DNA of 64,000 bases. It comes from Margaritispora aquatica. Its lineage: Eukaryota > Ascomycota > Leotiomycetes > Helotiales > Discinellaceae. The notes beneath the pieces were generated by a model, which saw only the letters and a list, made by a program, of their open reading frames with translations, searched no databases and was not told the origin of the DNA. Location of the stretch: positions 381,809-445,808 of the forward strand of contig VJWN01000002.1 of NCBI GenBank assembly GCA_007644065.1. Direction: 5' to 3'. The first letter of the stretch is position 1. Every line of letters begins with the position of its first letter. Position numbers and translations under genes: made by a program. Of the stretch, positions 10,562 to 22,609 are shown piece by piece.

Positions 10562-13307
10562 TTATACAATTTTGTAAGCGATCTTGGCGATGAAGAAACA
10601 GGAAAGCCCAAAGAGCAATAATCCAGCAGTCAAACACCAGAACCATGTTAAGTCACCTTCATACTCCTGCCCTGGCACCCAGACGTTCATACCCCACAAA
10701 CCAGTAATGATATTCATCGGCAGGACGATCGTGCCCAACACAGTCAATTTGCCCAAGACATCTGCTGTCTGTTCCTGACGTTCGTTCATACGAATATTGA
10801 TCTGGGCAAGATAGTTGCCATGTGAGCGGGCAAGAATTTTCTCATAATGAGACAAGTTGCCTGTCATAGTAACGATATGATCTTGAATATCACCGAGGTA
10901 GAGGCCAATCTCAGATCGCGGAGCGACTTCCCAATGCTCATTGCATCGTTTTGCAAACCCTTTGATAACATCGGCTTTGTTACCCAGAAGACGGTAAAGA
11001 CCCATAACTTTCTTGCGGCAATCACCCACACGGCGCAACATGTCGCCGCCACTCTCTCCCGACGTCCCATCACCTGCTTCCGAGCGCTTTTCGTTGAATT
11101 TGTTGTCTTTCTCGACAGTGCTTGGAGAGTGCAGCCTCAAAATGGCATCATCAATGTCATCAACTTCATCCTCGATACTTTGAATGAGAGGTGCAAAGAC
11201 ATCAGTAATATCATCAATGATAGCGTATGAGATCCAATCTGAGGAGAGAAGCAGATAATCTTTCAATTGTCTGATTCTTCGTCGGACATTGGCGGGATGT
11301 GGAGTCAATGAGAAATGGAAGCTGATAACCCCCTCTCGGAAGACGACCACATACATGTTGACAGGTTCGAGAAAGTCTTCGTTATTCATGTCCTGTTCAA
11401 ACGAGCGATAGTTGACAAAATAATAGTTGCGGAAAAGCTCGACTTTTTCACGGGCCTCCTGCATCATTATGTCTTCTCCGGTAAGTGGATGTATGCCAAA
11501 TGCTTTCATGAGAATTTTCATCTCGGCCTCAGTTGGTGACAAAACGTCTAACCACCATGTTGGCCGATCTCCATATCTTTTAGGTTTCTCTCCCTTCCCA
11601 TTGACTGACCGTGGTGCTGGCGGTGGAGACTTAACGCCACTTGGTGATTTCGTACCACTAGGAGTAGCCTCCCCAGACATGGTTTTTGTCACGGTTTTCT
11701 CGGTTTCATTTGAATGGTCACGCGTTGGATCTGGCCGTTGTGGTTGATCTATAAGAGAGCCTTGCCGAGTTGGGACTCTCGACTCGCCATTTGGTCCTGG
11801 TGTATGCCGAATAAAGGACTCTCCGTTATCGTCATCTTCTTCAGATTCGGAACTGTCAGATAGTTCCGGAGGGTCAGGAATGAATAACTCTCGGAAGCTT
11901 GCCCCTGGCTGCACTAATTCCGAGATAGTTTGACTGTGAATTGTGCTTTGAAACTCCTCGTTGAAGTAGGTGAAACGGTATGGAGCATCAGCTTCAGCAC
12001 GATGCCAGCCTTTATGTATTGGACGCAGCCTCCCACCAATCAATTGTGGTTCTACCATTTTCTTCGCTCGTCGCTCCTCGCTTCTACCTTCCTTTTCAAA
12101 TCTACTCCATTCATCGAGAATTGCGAGATCGGGATATTTGCTTCTTCTCCGGCGTGTGCCATTGGCCCGACGAAACGCAGCGCCTTCTCGCTGAGCCATA
12201 TCATCGTCAGCCATCTCTGACATGTCCTCAACTGGGAAGCAGACATCCTCCTCCGCTTGTAGCGCAATCGTGTTTCGCCGCCCATCGTACCCAGACTCTC
12301 TTCGAGGTGATCCATGCATTGAGTTCTCGTCAATAGCATGTTCACTTAAATCATCGCGAGGATCTCTTGGGTTCGCTCGAGACGGCGCAAAGTCATCCCT
12401 CACCATCACATCCCCAAAGCTCATTTCTCGGTTAATCGTGTCGAGATTGGGACTACCAGGCATAGACGGTGGATAATTAACATTGTACTCTTCAGTGCTT
12501 TGTGGAAAGGCTGGGCCCTGTCGGTCAAAGATAGTCGTCCGCTGCCCACTTTTCGATGAGGATTTGCTGGAAGCTCTTCGTGTTTTCGCGGTGTTCCCAC
12601 TTCGATTCGATCTTGAATCGTGTGTACTATAGTTGAGAGCAGCACCGGTGCTCTTTGAGCGACTCGATGACGATATAAGAGGCGCGCTCTCATCAAGAGC
12701 ATCATCTTCCTCCTCCTCTAGGTCTTGTGTGGCTGTCCTCGGTCGCCGATTAATGTTTGTATTCGAGCCAAATGGATTCTGGTATTGTGGTCGATATGAC
12801 GATGGGCTATCATACATAGGACCACCAAAAGAGCTCTGTCCCATAACTGATGATCGTCTTGGTCGCATGCTTTCCTGATTTCTTGCAACTCTACGTTAGC
12901 CAATTGTCGCGACGCTATCTTGATAGAGAAGCATACCGATGATCTAGTAGAGTAGAGCTCTCAATGCTTGTGTTACTCAGGTTCCGTCCCTGAACTCTAT
13001 AGAAGCTGGCCCTGGCTGCATTCTGTGAGTCTTCTCTATGATGCCCCCGCGGCATTTCGGGCATACCAGTGCCATCATCATTCGAGGTTGCAAAAGACTG
13101 TCTCCGTGCCCTCTTCTTCTTGCCTCCTCTATGGTTTCTCTTCTTCTTTGGTATAGTTTGCGGCCCTGCTGCAGAACTAGGCTTGAGGCTGTCATCTAAG
13201 GCACCGGCACTCTGCCCTGCCTGCAAAGCGGTTGGTTGAGGTCGTTTTGGTGCTGCCGTTTCATCCACAGAGGGAGCGGTGACTCGAGGTGTAGCGGGTG
13301 TCGACAT
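10562..13307 (-). CDS. CorA-type Mg2+ transporter (Alr1/Mnr2-like)
   Basis: Two exons, 13307-12937 and 12881-10562, encode 896 aa. The intron (12882-12936) rejoins DHR to NQESMRP in frame. The C-terminus is a CorA domain: a long cytoplasmic helical region, then two membrane spans, with the signature GMN at about residues 854-856 at the end of the first span (ITGLWGMNVW) and the second span in the last 27 residues. Fungal Alr1/Alr2 act at the plasma membrane and Mnr2 at the vacuole, importing or releasing Mg2+. The N-terminal ~450 residues are Ser/Arg/Glu-rich and disordered. They include a basic KKKRNHRGGKKKRARRQSF patch that recurs in this fungal subfamily, and an acidic SDSSESEEDDD stretch. 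Which membrane it serves cannot be decided from the sequence. Confidence 0.95.
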
Positions 13308-14765
13308 GATATCGGGGAGACTCTTTAAGCAATCGGTATGGATAAGCTGCTATTGTCAAGGTAATGATGAGGTGATCATGACATTGCAGTGTGGTGGAAT
13401 TTAGAGGTGAGGGGACATCTAGGAGGCTTTCTTCTGGTTGAGATATTTGTCGTCTATCAAGTTTTCTGGATGACGAGAACGACGTGGATGGCAAAATTGG
13501 TATGCTCTAGCGTGGAGTATAGTTGGCGATAGTCATCTCAACTGTGGAGCAGGCTTTTTATGGCCCGAGGATTGGTTCGCAGCGTGAAAACGTATCAATT
13601 AAGATATACGCGAAGAATTGAAGGTCTGAAATCCTAGATGTAGTTTAAGTATTCTCACGTTGCTCTCCTTCGTGCTGCTGATGTTCAAGGAATATCGCGT
13701 CTTTTGAAGGATGTGAAGATCAGAGGATCAGCCTTGCGTGGGCTCGAGAGAAAGTGCACGGACCTTCGTACCTTGATAATTCCGGCTGGCGTCAGGGCGT
13801 TTGGTCGTTCAAACCCAAAAGGCCAACGTCATTTTGGATCTTGGCGAATCATACCTTACAGTACCCTGCCTCACCTTATCCTTATCGAACCATCTGCAAA
13901 AACAGGAGTAGCTTTCGCTTAATTCATCATGTGCTCCGTTGCCTATCTGAGACAATGTGAGGTGACGGTGAGGTACCAGTAAGTGAGAGACGATAACAAG
14001 CCTCGATTGGCAATTAAGAATATCACAAACACCGTATGAAAGAAGAAGTAAATACGGTGGAAGTACTTGGAAACAGCCTTAGAATGGATATCTCTGTGGC
14101 ATTTCTTCGTTGTGAGCGAATAGGCATGTGGATGGAATCAAAATAATTGAGTTAGACCTAAAAGAGAGACAATTCGACATCACAAAGATAAATAACGAGC
14201 CTCCTTAGGTAGTTACATGAGTGAGGCTGGGAAGTTGAGCACACAACCTAGTGTGTTTGAGACTGCCTTGGATTTGAAGAATGGGAGGGTTCGATCAGAC
14301 CTCATTGCTCTGTGGCGTGAATAAATATAGAAGGAGATCAGGGTTGAACAATCATAATGATGACTCTTGCTAGAAAGAAAACGTAACAAACACATGTAAA
14401 TTGTATAGTCGGACTGGCTGATGCAAATGCTTCTCTGTGGTGTCCACTAAATTATCACTTGGTTGTCGCTTTTAGCTTGAAAATTAGGGATGCACCAGCC
14501 TCGTTTATTCCTCAATTTCCTCTACTTTTGCATGTCGACACGGTAGACATCGATGAACTCAAGCACAACTTGGACAGATTTTGTCAACTTAAAAGTCTAT
14601 GTCTGTTGTTCATAACAGATACGAGAACCATACTATTGTATATGTATTCCATATACCATAACACCTGGGTATCTTTCCTCTCGAAGTATTGAGTGCACTG
14701 TCTTAATCACTGTCCATCAGCCCAGTTTCAACTGTGAGTTCTGAACTTTTAGGATTGAACTTTGC
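13308..14765. other. Intergenic region
   Basis: About 1.46 kb upstream of the CorA gene and downstream of the OGFr-domain gene. Frames of 60-77 codons (13704-13960, 14213-14395, 14459-14692) lack recognisable domains or splice partners. I see no RNA gene or repeat. Confidence 0.5.
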
Positions 14766-15614
14766 CTATTCTGTAGCTGTATCGACACCACGCATAGTAC
14801 GATCCTTCTCGGATCCATCAGCTACTAACTCGATTTCTGCAGTCTCTTGCTCTTTCGTTGCAGCACCAGAATCAACAATCAGTCCAGAGGCAGCCTCTGC
14901 ACCAGTGGCTTTCTTCTTCTGGACATCCTCTTGCTTTCTCTTCACCTCGAAATCTCGCAAGAACTTCTTGCCGACACTGTTATCTGTCTCATCATTGGTC
15001 TCCCAATCCGGACGAAGATTAAGATCTCTCTCCGCAGCTCTGCGCCAGAACTCACGTGACTTGGAGCTCACACGAGTTGTAGCTTCCTCAAGAGCTTCGT
15101 AGAATGCCACAGCTTCAGTTGGAAGACCTAGAACACGAAGACAACGGATAATACGAGTAATGCGCAAGTGGTTGTGATCGAATCTGGTGTCCCAATTCTG
15201 CGAATTCTGGTTGTAATTTGCGCCTCTAACGACCTAAGGTAGAAAACCATGAGCTTTGTCATAGAGATGTATGTATGCAAGGCTCACCTTGACTTCGTCA
15301 TCTTCATCCTTGATCTCAAAACCATAAAACCAAAGCATGCGTACGAAAGACTCCCGCAGCTTTTGTCTAAGCTCAAGGCGAGAGCGAAATGCCGTGAAGA
15401 CTTCCTGGTCGATGACAGGTGCGTTCCATTGAACCCCAGACTCCTCAGGCAGTGGAAAAAGAGTCTGGATGTAATCATGCGACAACTCCAGCTTTTCAAC
15501 GCCCCATTTCAGAATATCATCCAGAGTGCGGCCACGGTGGTCCCCTCCAGATCCCGCATAGAAGGCAATCAATGATGCAGATGGTGTTGATGACGAGCTG
15601 GAGCTGAAGGACAT
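14766..15614 (-). CDS. Opioid growth factor receptor (OGFr)-domain protein
   Basis: Two exons, 15614-15288 and 15233-14766, joined by a 54-bp intron, give 264 aa. The start is taken at the ATG before MSFSSSSSS, because the conserved OGFr region begins shortly after it. The frame is open to an earlier ATG at 15803, which would give 327 aa with an unconserved leader. OGFr signature pieces are FYAGSGGDHRGRTLDDIL, WGVEKLELSHDYIQTLFPL, RMLWFYGFEI and, after the intron, WDTRFDHNHLRITRIIRCL. The C-terminus is charged, with EVKRKQEDVQKKK. In animals this domain is part of a nuclear receptor for Met-enkephalin. Fungal members carry only the core domain, are common in ascomycetes, and have no known ligand or activity. 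Confidence 0.85.
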
Positions 15615-16697
15615 CTTGTTTCGTGATTGATGTGGTTGTGTAGTCCTGATGGTTCGGTGAGAAGGAGATAGGGTATTCAGAATAGAGGAAACTAACTTTC
15701 TTTTGGACATTTCGACTGCACCTTCATAAATAAAAATATCGAGGGCATACAGATTAAGACTTGACGAGGGAGCCTCGAGGAAGTCCAACCCTGGTCCGTG
15801 CACGAGATGCTGTGGGATCTATTTAAGCGAAAAGATAACGAGAAGCATTGATGTTGAGATCTTGGTGATGTGGCGACGTGGTGTTGTCCAAAGTCAGTAT
15901 AATTTAAATCTGTCGAGATATTGATGTTAGGTTTCAGAATCTAATTCATAGCCTTGGGGGTAGGAACCCATAAGTTTATAATATATAGCCCTCAGTCAAC
16001 AAAGAGCAGGAACGACCGTTTTCAGTTTCTTTCAACAGAAGATGATGTTAACTGTCATCATCCCAATGTACTGCAGAATATCGGCAGCGAATAAATAATA
16101 ATTTGAAATTCTATGGCCCTTTATACTGAATTTGCGCTCTATTAGGATATCGAGGTATCTTCTGGGACACACCTTCATGTATGAATCATAAAGGCATCGA
16201 CAGTTTACAAAATTTCGACAGCGAAGGCGCCTCAGCGAGTCACTAGATTTCATGTGTCATATTATAGCATTAAGCATTGTTACTAAATTGTATCCAGAGA
16301 ATTAGGACAATCTATAAATCTCAACACTCTACTACAAACTTTTTTATGACTGAAGATAGCTCTCTAGCTAGAAAATTGTAGAAATATGCTGAGCTAACAT
16401 TAAAGATTTGAAAACATACATGTAAAGTCTAAGACAGCGAAATGCTGCTGTCGTTTCTTTTCGAATAAACATGGCTTCGTATATCAATCAAGGCCAGTCA
16501 AAGGATCTATAACAAACACCCAGAAGCAACAAAGCCATGATTCGCGAACTCAACCTTTCAGTTAGGAATTCTCACCATAAATAGTGAGACTCTACAATTT
16601 GTTCATCTCCGCTTTTTTATTCTTGAAAATAAAGATACATACTTTGTTAAGCACTTCGCGGACACTGCTAGCACCAATCCACGAAAGATTAACCACG
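15615..16697. other. Intergenic region
   Basis: Leader of the OGFr gene and AT-rich spacer. The 73-codon minus frame at 16032-16253 is not convincing. No further element is recognised. Confidence 0.45.
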
Positions 16698-16967
16698 ATG
16701 GCCTGGTCCCACAAAGAACGAGTGGCTCTACGCAAAATCTATCAAGCAAGCTCGGCGTATAAGTTCAATCGTCAGTGCGAAGTGTCTCTAGACAGTTTGC
16801 AAGATTTGGCCACACTCTTGAGCAAACACTCCGTAGCTGAAAGTTGGATTCCATATCGAGTGTACAGTCCATCTAATGTGGAAGCTGAACTGAGTAGCCA
16901 CAGGCATTACTATGTTGAAACAGTAAAAGATACAGCACAATTGGGGGAAGTGAATAAAACAACATGA
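16698..16967 (+). CDS. Hypothetical small protein (orphan, uncertain)
   Basis: A single frame of 89 aa begins at the ATG before AWSHKERVALRKIYQAS; the frame is open upstream to 16584, giving 127 aa with a hydrophobic leader. Codon choice looks plausibly coding, and the product is a mixed, soluble-looking sequence with a helical, charged start. No domain is recognised, and there is no signal peptide when starting at 16698. It lies alone in a 2.3-kb gap. It could be a genuine lineage-specific gene, one exon of a longer gene, or chance. Confidence 0.3.
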   Translation: MAWSHKERVALRKIYQASSAYKFNRQCEVSLDSLQDLATLLSKHSVAESWIPYRVYSPSNVEAELSSHRHYYVETVKDTAQLGEVNKTT

Positions 16968-17921
16968 AATGAAGATAATTCTATGCGGAGTTAAGGTTTG
17001 ATCTCTTCTAAGAGCACAATACAGACGGTTGATATCCTAGCTCAGATGATGGATGAATTGCGCTCAGATGTGTCATTTACTCTGACTCTATCCTTAAAAC
17101 CTTAAGAAACTACCTGGCACTAGGTATTCTGGGGTGTGGCCAACCTAGTCAGACAATATGAGCACTTCTCCTACATATTCTTGTTGGATTGGTCAAGTCT
17201 GCACCTACCTGAGTAGCCACAACGTACATAAAGACTGTAATAGATATGGACTTAGGCGTTGATTGGCACTTTTAACTGTACTTGCCTGTTGAAGTTCAGT
17301 AGTGGCGGTGATTAAAAGCTTGTAAATTGTCATGGCAGCGGCAAATTCATATGGGATACTAAGCTTCTCAAATTGCATGCACTAACATAACATTTCCCTG
17401 GGGTTATCTTAATAGAAGCTTTTCACTCCTGTTTATTTCATTGTGGTCTATTTGTTTCCTCTTTCCCTCTTCATCGGCAGTGTAGCTCGCTTACACTTTC
17501 CCATTTCGCCACCAGACTTCCAGTAAACAGAGCTCTATCCCCCTCATTTTTCAAATTATTCAAGCCTCTACATTCGCCTTCGAATATGCAAACAAGACCA
17601 ATTGTATGTTTTCGCTCTTGGGCAGTTTACCTTCAAAGCAGAACAGTCAAGCAGCACATCGTTGAGCCTGAAACCGCGTTGGAAACGCTTCTAGATAAAG
17701 TGAGGACAGTTACCCCCAAAAGCGACGGGTTTTCTATCTGCAGAAATCAAGATGCCATCAACTTTGCGGCCAAATCCCTATAGACAATTGGCTCGTGGGT
17801 GCTCTCCTTTTTGTTCTCATTTTCGCATTTTCCTCTGTTAACAAAAGATATTATGTCGAGCAAAACTAAAACATCGTGATATCTAGATCCTCCACTGCAA
17901 AGCAATAACGATGGAATTGGA
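16968..17921. other. Upstream region of the 547-aa orphan
   Basis: AT-rich spacer. A 65-codon plus frame at 17586-17783 (starting MQTRPIVCFRSW) might be a 5' exon of the downstream orphan. I could not find a donor/acceptor pair that keeps the frame, so it is not called. CT-rich sequence around 17440-17560 resembles a fungal promoter pyrimidine tract. Confidence 0.4.
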
Positions 17922-19565
17922 ATGCGCCTGGTGGAAGTCGGAGTTGAATCCATAACTGATTGTTCGGATTCTGTCTCGTACAAAGGCCTAGCGATCCGTG
18001 ATGCTACACAACTCGAGACCAGGAGTTACGTACATGGGCCAACGGGACTTTTGGTATGTGAACCAACCAAAGCAGATTGGGAAATCGCGACGACAAAGAA
18101 CTGGGCTAGTGGCACACTGAATGAAACGTGGGAAAGTCGGCGTCCTGGCAATCATTATGCAAGACCTCGCCCCGAATATAAGTATGGCTTTACAGGTGCC
18201 GATGTTGCGATGAATTCACAGCAAGAATCAAGAGTTGACTATGCATTCACCTCTCAAGCACTAATATCTAATGGAGGCAATCTTGGAGGACAAAACCATG
18301 GTCACCTCGGTCGATTTCATGTCCCAACATATCCGTCATACACAGGCTACCAATATGGTCAACCAAGGATGAATGCTTCTGAGATGCAGCGCTATCCAGA
18401 GGTGAGACATGCAACAAATTTTGGCTACGCAACTACAGGCATAAACGAAGGCAAGGACGGCAGAGAAATAGAAAAGCGCTATAGCGAATCATGTACTCAA
18501 CCATCGATGGCACAACCATACCGAAATCAAGCTCCGTACAGCGAACTGCCTATGGATGCTGGCCATATTGCCACCAGTGTTTCGGCTAACACACAAGATG
18601 CTGGAATTACCACGAACATGTATGACAGCTGCGGGCCGCCACGAAATCTTTCATCCGGCACCACGAGCCGTAGGACTGATAGAATCATGGTTGACACACT
18701 CGGTAGCTGCATCGCACCTCGAAGGACTTCAGCAAATCCAAGCAATCGATACCATCCATACGGTCGATCTGCTCGCCGCCAATACGATAACCGGCATGGT
18801 CTTCTATTTGAAGACCGGGATACTCTCCCTTGTGGTCCCAAGAACAATCCAGCTCAAGATGGTTCTTTCTGCGGAAATGGTAACGAACATCTTGATCGCG
18901 TAAACTTGATGGCGCGCTCGATACCGACATCATACGTGAGATATAGACCTGATACTCACAATCAAATTCCTAATGCTCTCGATTATGCTCAGAGATCGGC
19001 GAACTTGTGGACAGAGCCTCACAGTCAAGAAATAGACGAGCAGCAAGATCGTGGAAGTAATGCTGGAAGTTACCAAACAACCAACCATGTGGCTAGGAGC
19101 GAGATTGATAGAAGTAATAGAAAAGAGTGCGTGAAGGCATACATCAAAACTTGCGCAGCCTCCAGTCGACAAAGTACTGTGGATGACACCTTTGGAGAAG
19201 GCGCAGGACAGATTAGCTATGACCACAGGAATATGCGACAAACCAATTTTCATTCTGAACTTGGCAGATTTGTCCCAAGTGAAATAGAAGGTACATACAT
19301 GCTGGATACTCGGACGAATTATGACACCATCGAATTCGGCAATTTTAAGAATACTATTGGCCATCCGCAATACCATATAGAAACCTTGGCGCTAGAAGAT
19401 GTAAAAACGCTGTTACCTCTAGGTGGATCCCAAAGTTTAGCTGGTAGCACAACCAGTCCCGGCACCAGCGGAGGCACCTTTGATAGCAGTGTTTTGGATC
19501 ATAGAATGAGTGAATGCCCAAGATATTCTGAACAAGACAAGAGTTGGAGGAATAGAACGTGTTGA
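17922..19565 (+). CDS. Hypothetical protein, 547 aa, orphan
   Basis: An uninterrupted frame of 547 codons, far longer than chance in this AT-rich setting, so probably a real gene or large exon. The product is hydrophilic and rich in Asn, Ser, Arg, Tyr, Gly and His, with no membrane segment, signal peptide or domain that I recognise. Repeated short Tyr/Pro/Gly pieces (YPSYTGYQYGQP, NHYARPRPEYKYGF, YHPYGRSARRQYDNRHG) suggest a disordered, possibly nucleic-acid- or protein-binding chain. The first ATG is at 17922, but the frame is open back to a stop at 17877 and a CTAG acceptor-like site lies at 17883-17886, so an upstream exon is possible. Function is unknown and nothing in the neighbourhood explains it. 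Confidence 0.65.
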   Translation: MRLVEVGVESITDCSDSVSYKGLAIRDATQLETRSYVHGPTGLLVCEPTKADWEIATTKNWASGTLNETWESRRPGNHYARPRPEYKYGFTGADVAMNSQQESRVDYAFTSQALISNGGNLGGQNHGHLGRFHVPTYPSYTGYQYGQPRMNASEMQRYPEVRHATNFGYATTGINEGKDGREIEKRYSESCTQPSMAQPYRNQAPYSELPMDAGHIATSVSANTQDAGITTNMYDSCGPPRNLSSGTTSRRTDRIMVDTLGSCIAPRRTSANPSNRYHPYGRSARRQYDNRHGLLFEDRDTLPCGPKNNPAQDGSFCGNGNEHLDRVNLMARSIPTSYVRYRPDTHNQIPNALDYAQRSANLWTEPHSQEIDEQQDRGSNAGSYQTTNHVARSEIDRSNRKECVKAYIKTCAASSRQSTVDDTFGEGAGQISYDHRNMRQTNFHSELGRFVPSEIEGTYMLDTRTNYDTIEFGNFKNTIGHPQYHIETLALEDVKTLLPLGGSQSLAGSTTSPGTSGGTFDSSVLDHRMSECPRYSEQDKSWRNRTC

Positions 19566-19984
19566 TGGCGTCGCAAGCACTGGTTCTCCGCATGACTTGA
19601 GCGAGCGACGGGAAGACCAAATATTGTCGATAGTAAGGTCGCGTTCGATTATTATGGGAGTATTGCATTTTTGGGCGATGCTTAATTGAGAGGAGGTGTC
19701 TTTCTTCCTTGTTTTTACCTATCCATCCACCTGGCATGTGTCTTTTTGCTATCGCAGCCCATTTTTGAAAAATCCGAAAAGACTCTTTGATTCCATGTAC
19801 ATGGCTGGGCGTACTCCAACCTGTTAGTCTATTTTTACTTAGCTTATACAGTCCTTTCACATCGAGCCGTTCATCCTCAGCTTTGGGTCAGATCAACGTA
19901 ACAAGATGAAAGCTATAACGCAAACTCCTAGTTTATAGCAAAATACTCATTTCTCGCCTTTTCCATACCATCCAAGGAGCTTCT
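19566..19984. other. Intergenic, convergent 3' flanks
   Basis: 3' flanks of the orphan (+) and the NADH dehydrogenase-like gene (-). Minus-strand frames here are antisense to the orphan and show no family signature. Confidence 0.5.
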
Positions 19985-21844
19985 TCACCGCCTCGCAATT
20001 TCGCGGCCATCAACCTTATTCATACACCACACCAAAACAATCATGACCCTTCTTCTCCAGCTCCTTGTCCAAGCCAATGTTCCGCTTCGCCATGCCAGCC
20101 AAGCGCTTGCACCTGTCCAGTCACTTTTTCCCTCTATGACACCGTCGCCGCGACCGATGTACGCCACGAGTGCTCTTCGGGAATACTCGAATGGTGGAGA
20201 AGTGGAGTGCTGCTTAGAGATGCTGGAGATGAGGTGTTTGGAGAGCCATTCTGCTTTTTGGACTGCTACTTCGGCTGTTGCGGGGAGAGAGGAAGCGTGG
20301 ATGTCGGCACAGTCGCCGAGAGCGCTAGGTTTTGAGTCAGTTGTTTGATTTCGGTGGTTTTAAGGACTGCATGCAAGCATTGGGTCGAAAGACGAAATCA
20401 CACGTCTCGAGAAAGGTGACGATATACTCAATGAAGCTGAACGAGTAGACGGGTGAGAGAATATGGGGACTTACTAGAGGTGGGGTATCACGTCCTCCTC
20501 AGTGATCTCTTCCTCCTTCTCGCTAGCCTCTTTATCGTCATCTTCGCTTTCACTCTCAGAACTGCTCTCAGAAATGGGACGGAGTACTCTCAAGTACTGA
20601 TCAGTGACCACCCTTTCCATACCACCTTCTGCCTTCCTCACGTCCAGATCTTCAATGAGGCTGCACGCTTTATTACCAGCTGCCCACACAGTAACACCAA
20701 ATCCGACATCGCCTTCGCCTTTCACCTTCATAATACCCCTCTCAATACCCTCAATCTTAGCGCCCATACACATCCTCACATCTCGCCTCTTGAACTTCTC
20801 AGTCGTGTACTCAGATAACTTGTCTGAGAACATAGACAGTGGCTTGTCAGCTACGTCATACACTGAGACAGTGACATATTCCGCAACAGATGGATAGATA
20901 CGCAAGAGATGCTGAGAGATAACTTCGTCAATCTCAGCAGCAATTTCGATTCCTGTTGGTCCAGCACCGACAATGATGAAGTGCAGGATATCCCTTTTCT
21001 GTTTCTCGCTAAGCGTAGGCAATGAAGCGAGCTCGAAGCAGTCCAGCATTCTTTCTCTCAACTTCACCGCATCCTCCACTGAGCGCATCATATAGCAATG
21101 CTCCATCACACCTGGCGTGCCAAATGTATTCGTTTCGCTCCCTGGTGCCAGGATGAGCTTATCATACTGGACGTCAAACTTGCCTCCTTCGCCGCCCCTG
21201 TTTCCGCATGCTTCTGCAAAGCCATCTTCAGCAGCTGATCTCGCATCACCATTTGAGCCAATAGCAGGCGTACATCTTAGGGTCTTCCGTTCCAAGTCCA
21301 CACTCTCGACGTGCACCTGATATTTTGTGATGTTGGTGTTCAACCTCCTGACGGGCTCCTCAGCGATCCTGAAATCAAAGAGAGAGCATGCGGCTGAAGC
21401 CAGCAATGGCGTGAGTGCCATGGTACGGTGCGGCGAGAGCACGAGTATCTGGTATTGCTGCGTTATGGCAGCATTGCGGCCGAGATCTTGGGCCAGGGTC
21501 CAGCCTGCCCAGCCTGTTCCGAGGATGGCTATTGTGGGCTTCTCACTGGTTATGAGCTGGAGAGAGGATTTTTGAGAAGTTTGTGACAAGCGTTTGCGTT
21601 GGGAGGACGCCTTTGAGTGTGATTTGGAGGGGGTGTTGGCCTGAGAGCGGGTTGTTGGTGCCATTCTTGCTACTTGGACTGATTTCGAAAAGACCTGACT
21701 CAAGTCCCTCCTTTGGTTTGACTTCCCAGTCAGATGTCGATCTGATAAACTACCACTGCAGATAATTCTGAATATTCCAACCGAGGTGCAACTTGTTTGC
21801 AAGCGTGGAAGTGCTTTCAATACGCCGCCCATGCACTTAAACAT
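19985..21844 (-). CDS. Type II (alternative) NADH dehydrogenase-like flavoprotein
   Basis: Two exons, 21844-20475 and 20324-19985, separated by a 150-bp intron, give 569 aa. The junction rebuilds LYALGDCAD, the second FAD-binding signature. The first dinucleotide fold is IAILGTGWAGWTLAQDL at about residues 105-121. The second is FIIVGAGPTGIEIAAEI (NADH-binding GxGxxG). VWAAGNKAC and, near the C-terminus, ALVAYIGRGDG match the type II NADH:quinone oxidoreductase pattern. Such enzymes oxidise NADH on the mitochondrial inner membrane without proton pumping. The N-terminus is basic and Ser-rich, consistent with mitochondrial import; a second ATG (MAPTTRSQ) at 21664 could be used instead. Between the NAD fold and the GDCA motif lies an unusual stretch of ~28 mostly Ser/Glu/Asp residues. 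No EF hand is visible. Confidence 0.85.
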
Positions 21845-22609
21845 TACCAGCTATTAGACGAGAAAGATCATATGAACCAAGACCTCAACATGTCTCTCCA
21901 GCCTTGAAATAATTATGGAAAATTAGAGAAGAGCTGAAATTATTGTTTTAAAAAGAAGACTTCCGAGTGTTGACGGCATCGACATGTTAGCGCGTTTTGC
22001 CAATGCAGGGACCACGAGATTGTTACCTTAGCTTGCTGATGCTCGATAGCTTTTGGCTGTAGTGCCTAGACCCTCGAGATAGACCAGGAGAGCCAGCACC
22101 ATCCAATCATGGCATTCATGAAAAATGTATCAGTAGTAAGTGGCCACCAGCGCTATACGTTCTCTGTCTTTGAAACCCAAACCCTATATGTGTGTTTGAA
22201 TGATGAAGATCTACCTGAACGTCCATTTTCCCAACAGGAAACCACTTATCTCGAATATTTCGTGCAAGTTGAGGTTCAGTGAGCTCCCTTTCATCCACTG
22301 GAAATATTAAAGTTCGAATTGAAGACGTCAATAATTGAGAACACTCAAGCTTAACTATTGCTCCTCATCCTTCCACACGGAGTGAGTCCTGTTACTCCAT
22401 TTGAAACCAATGTAGCCGCCGACCGTAGGCCAGATGAGCCGAACACCTATTCGCCCCATTTCACGCAAGCAATCGCTTAACATTCATGTCAATTTCCTTC
22501 CCATGCAAGCCATGCACGCACAGAAATTTTCAATCGCCAAAATCATGACGCCCATTCTTCCCATATGTGCGTTATTGCAAAGATCCCTTCAGTAACCTAG
22601 ACCAAACAT
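21845..22609. other. Intergenic region
   Basis: Promoter of the NADH dehydrogenase-like gene and 3' flank of cullin-3. A 71-codon minus frame at 22116-22331 is not supported. No repeats or RNA genes are seen. Confidence 0.5.

Noticed and set aside
18527..19376. Minus-strand frames opposite the 547-aa orphan
   Set aside because: Antisense shadows shorter than the plus frame and without motifs.
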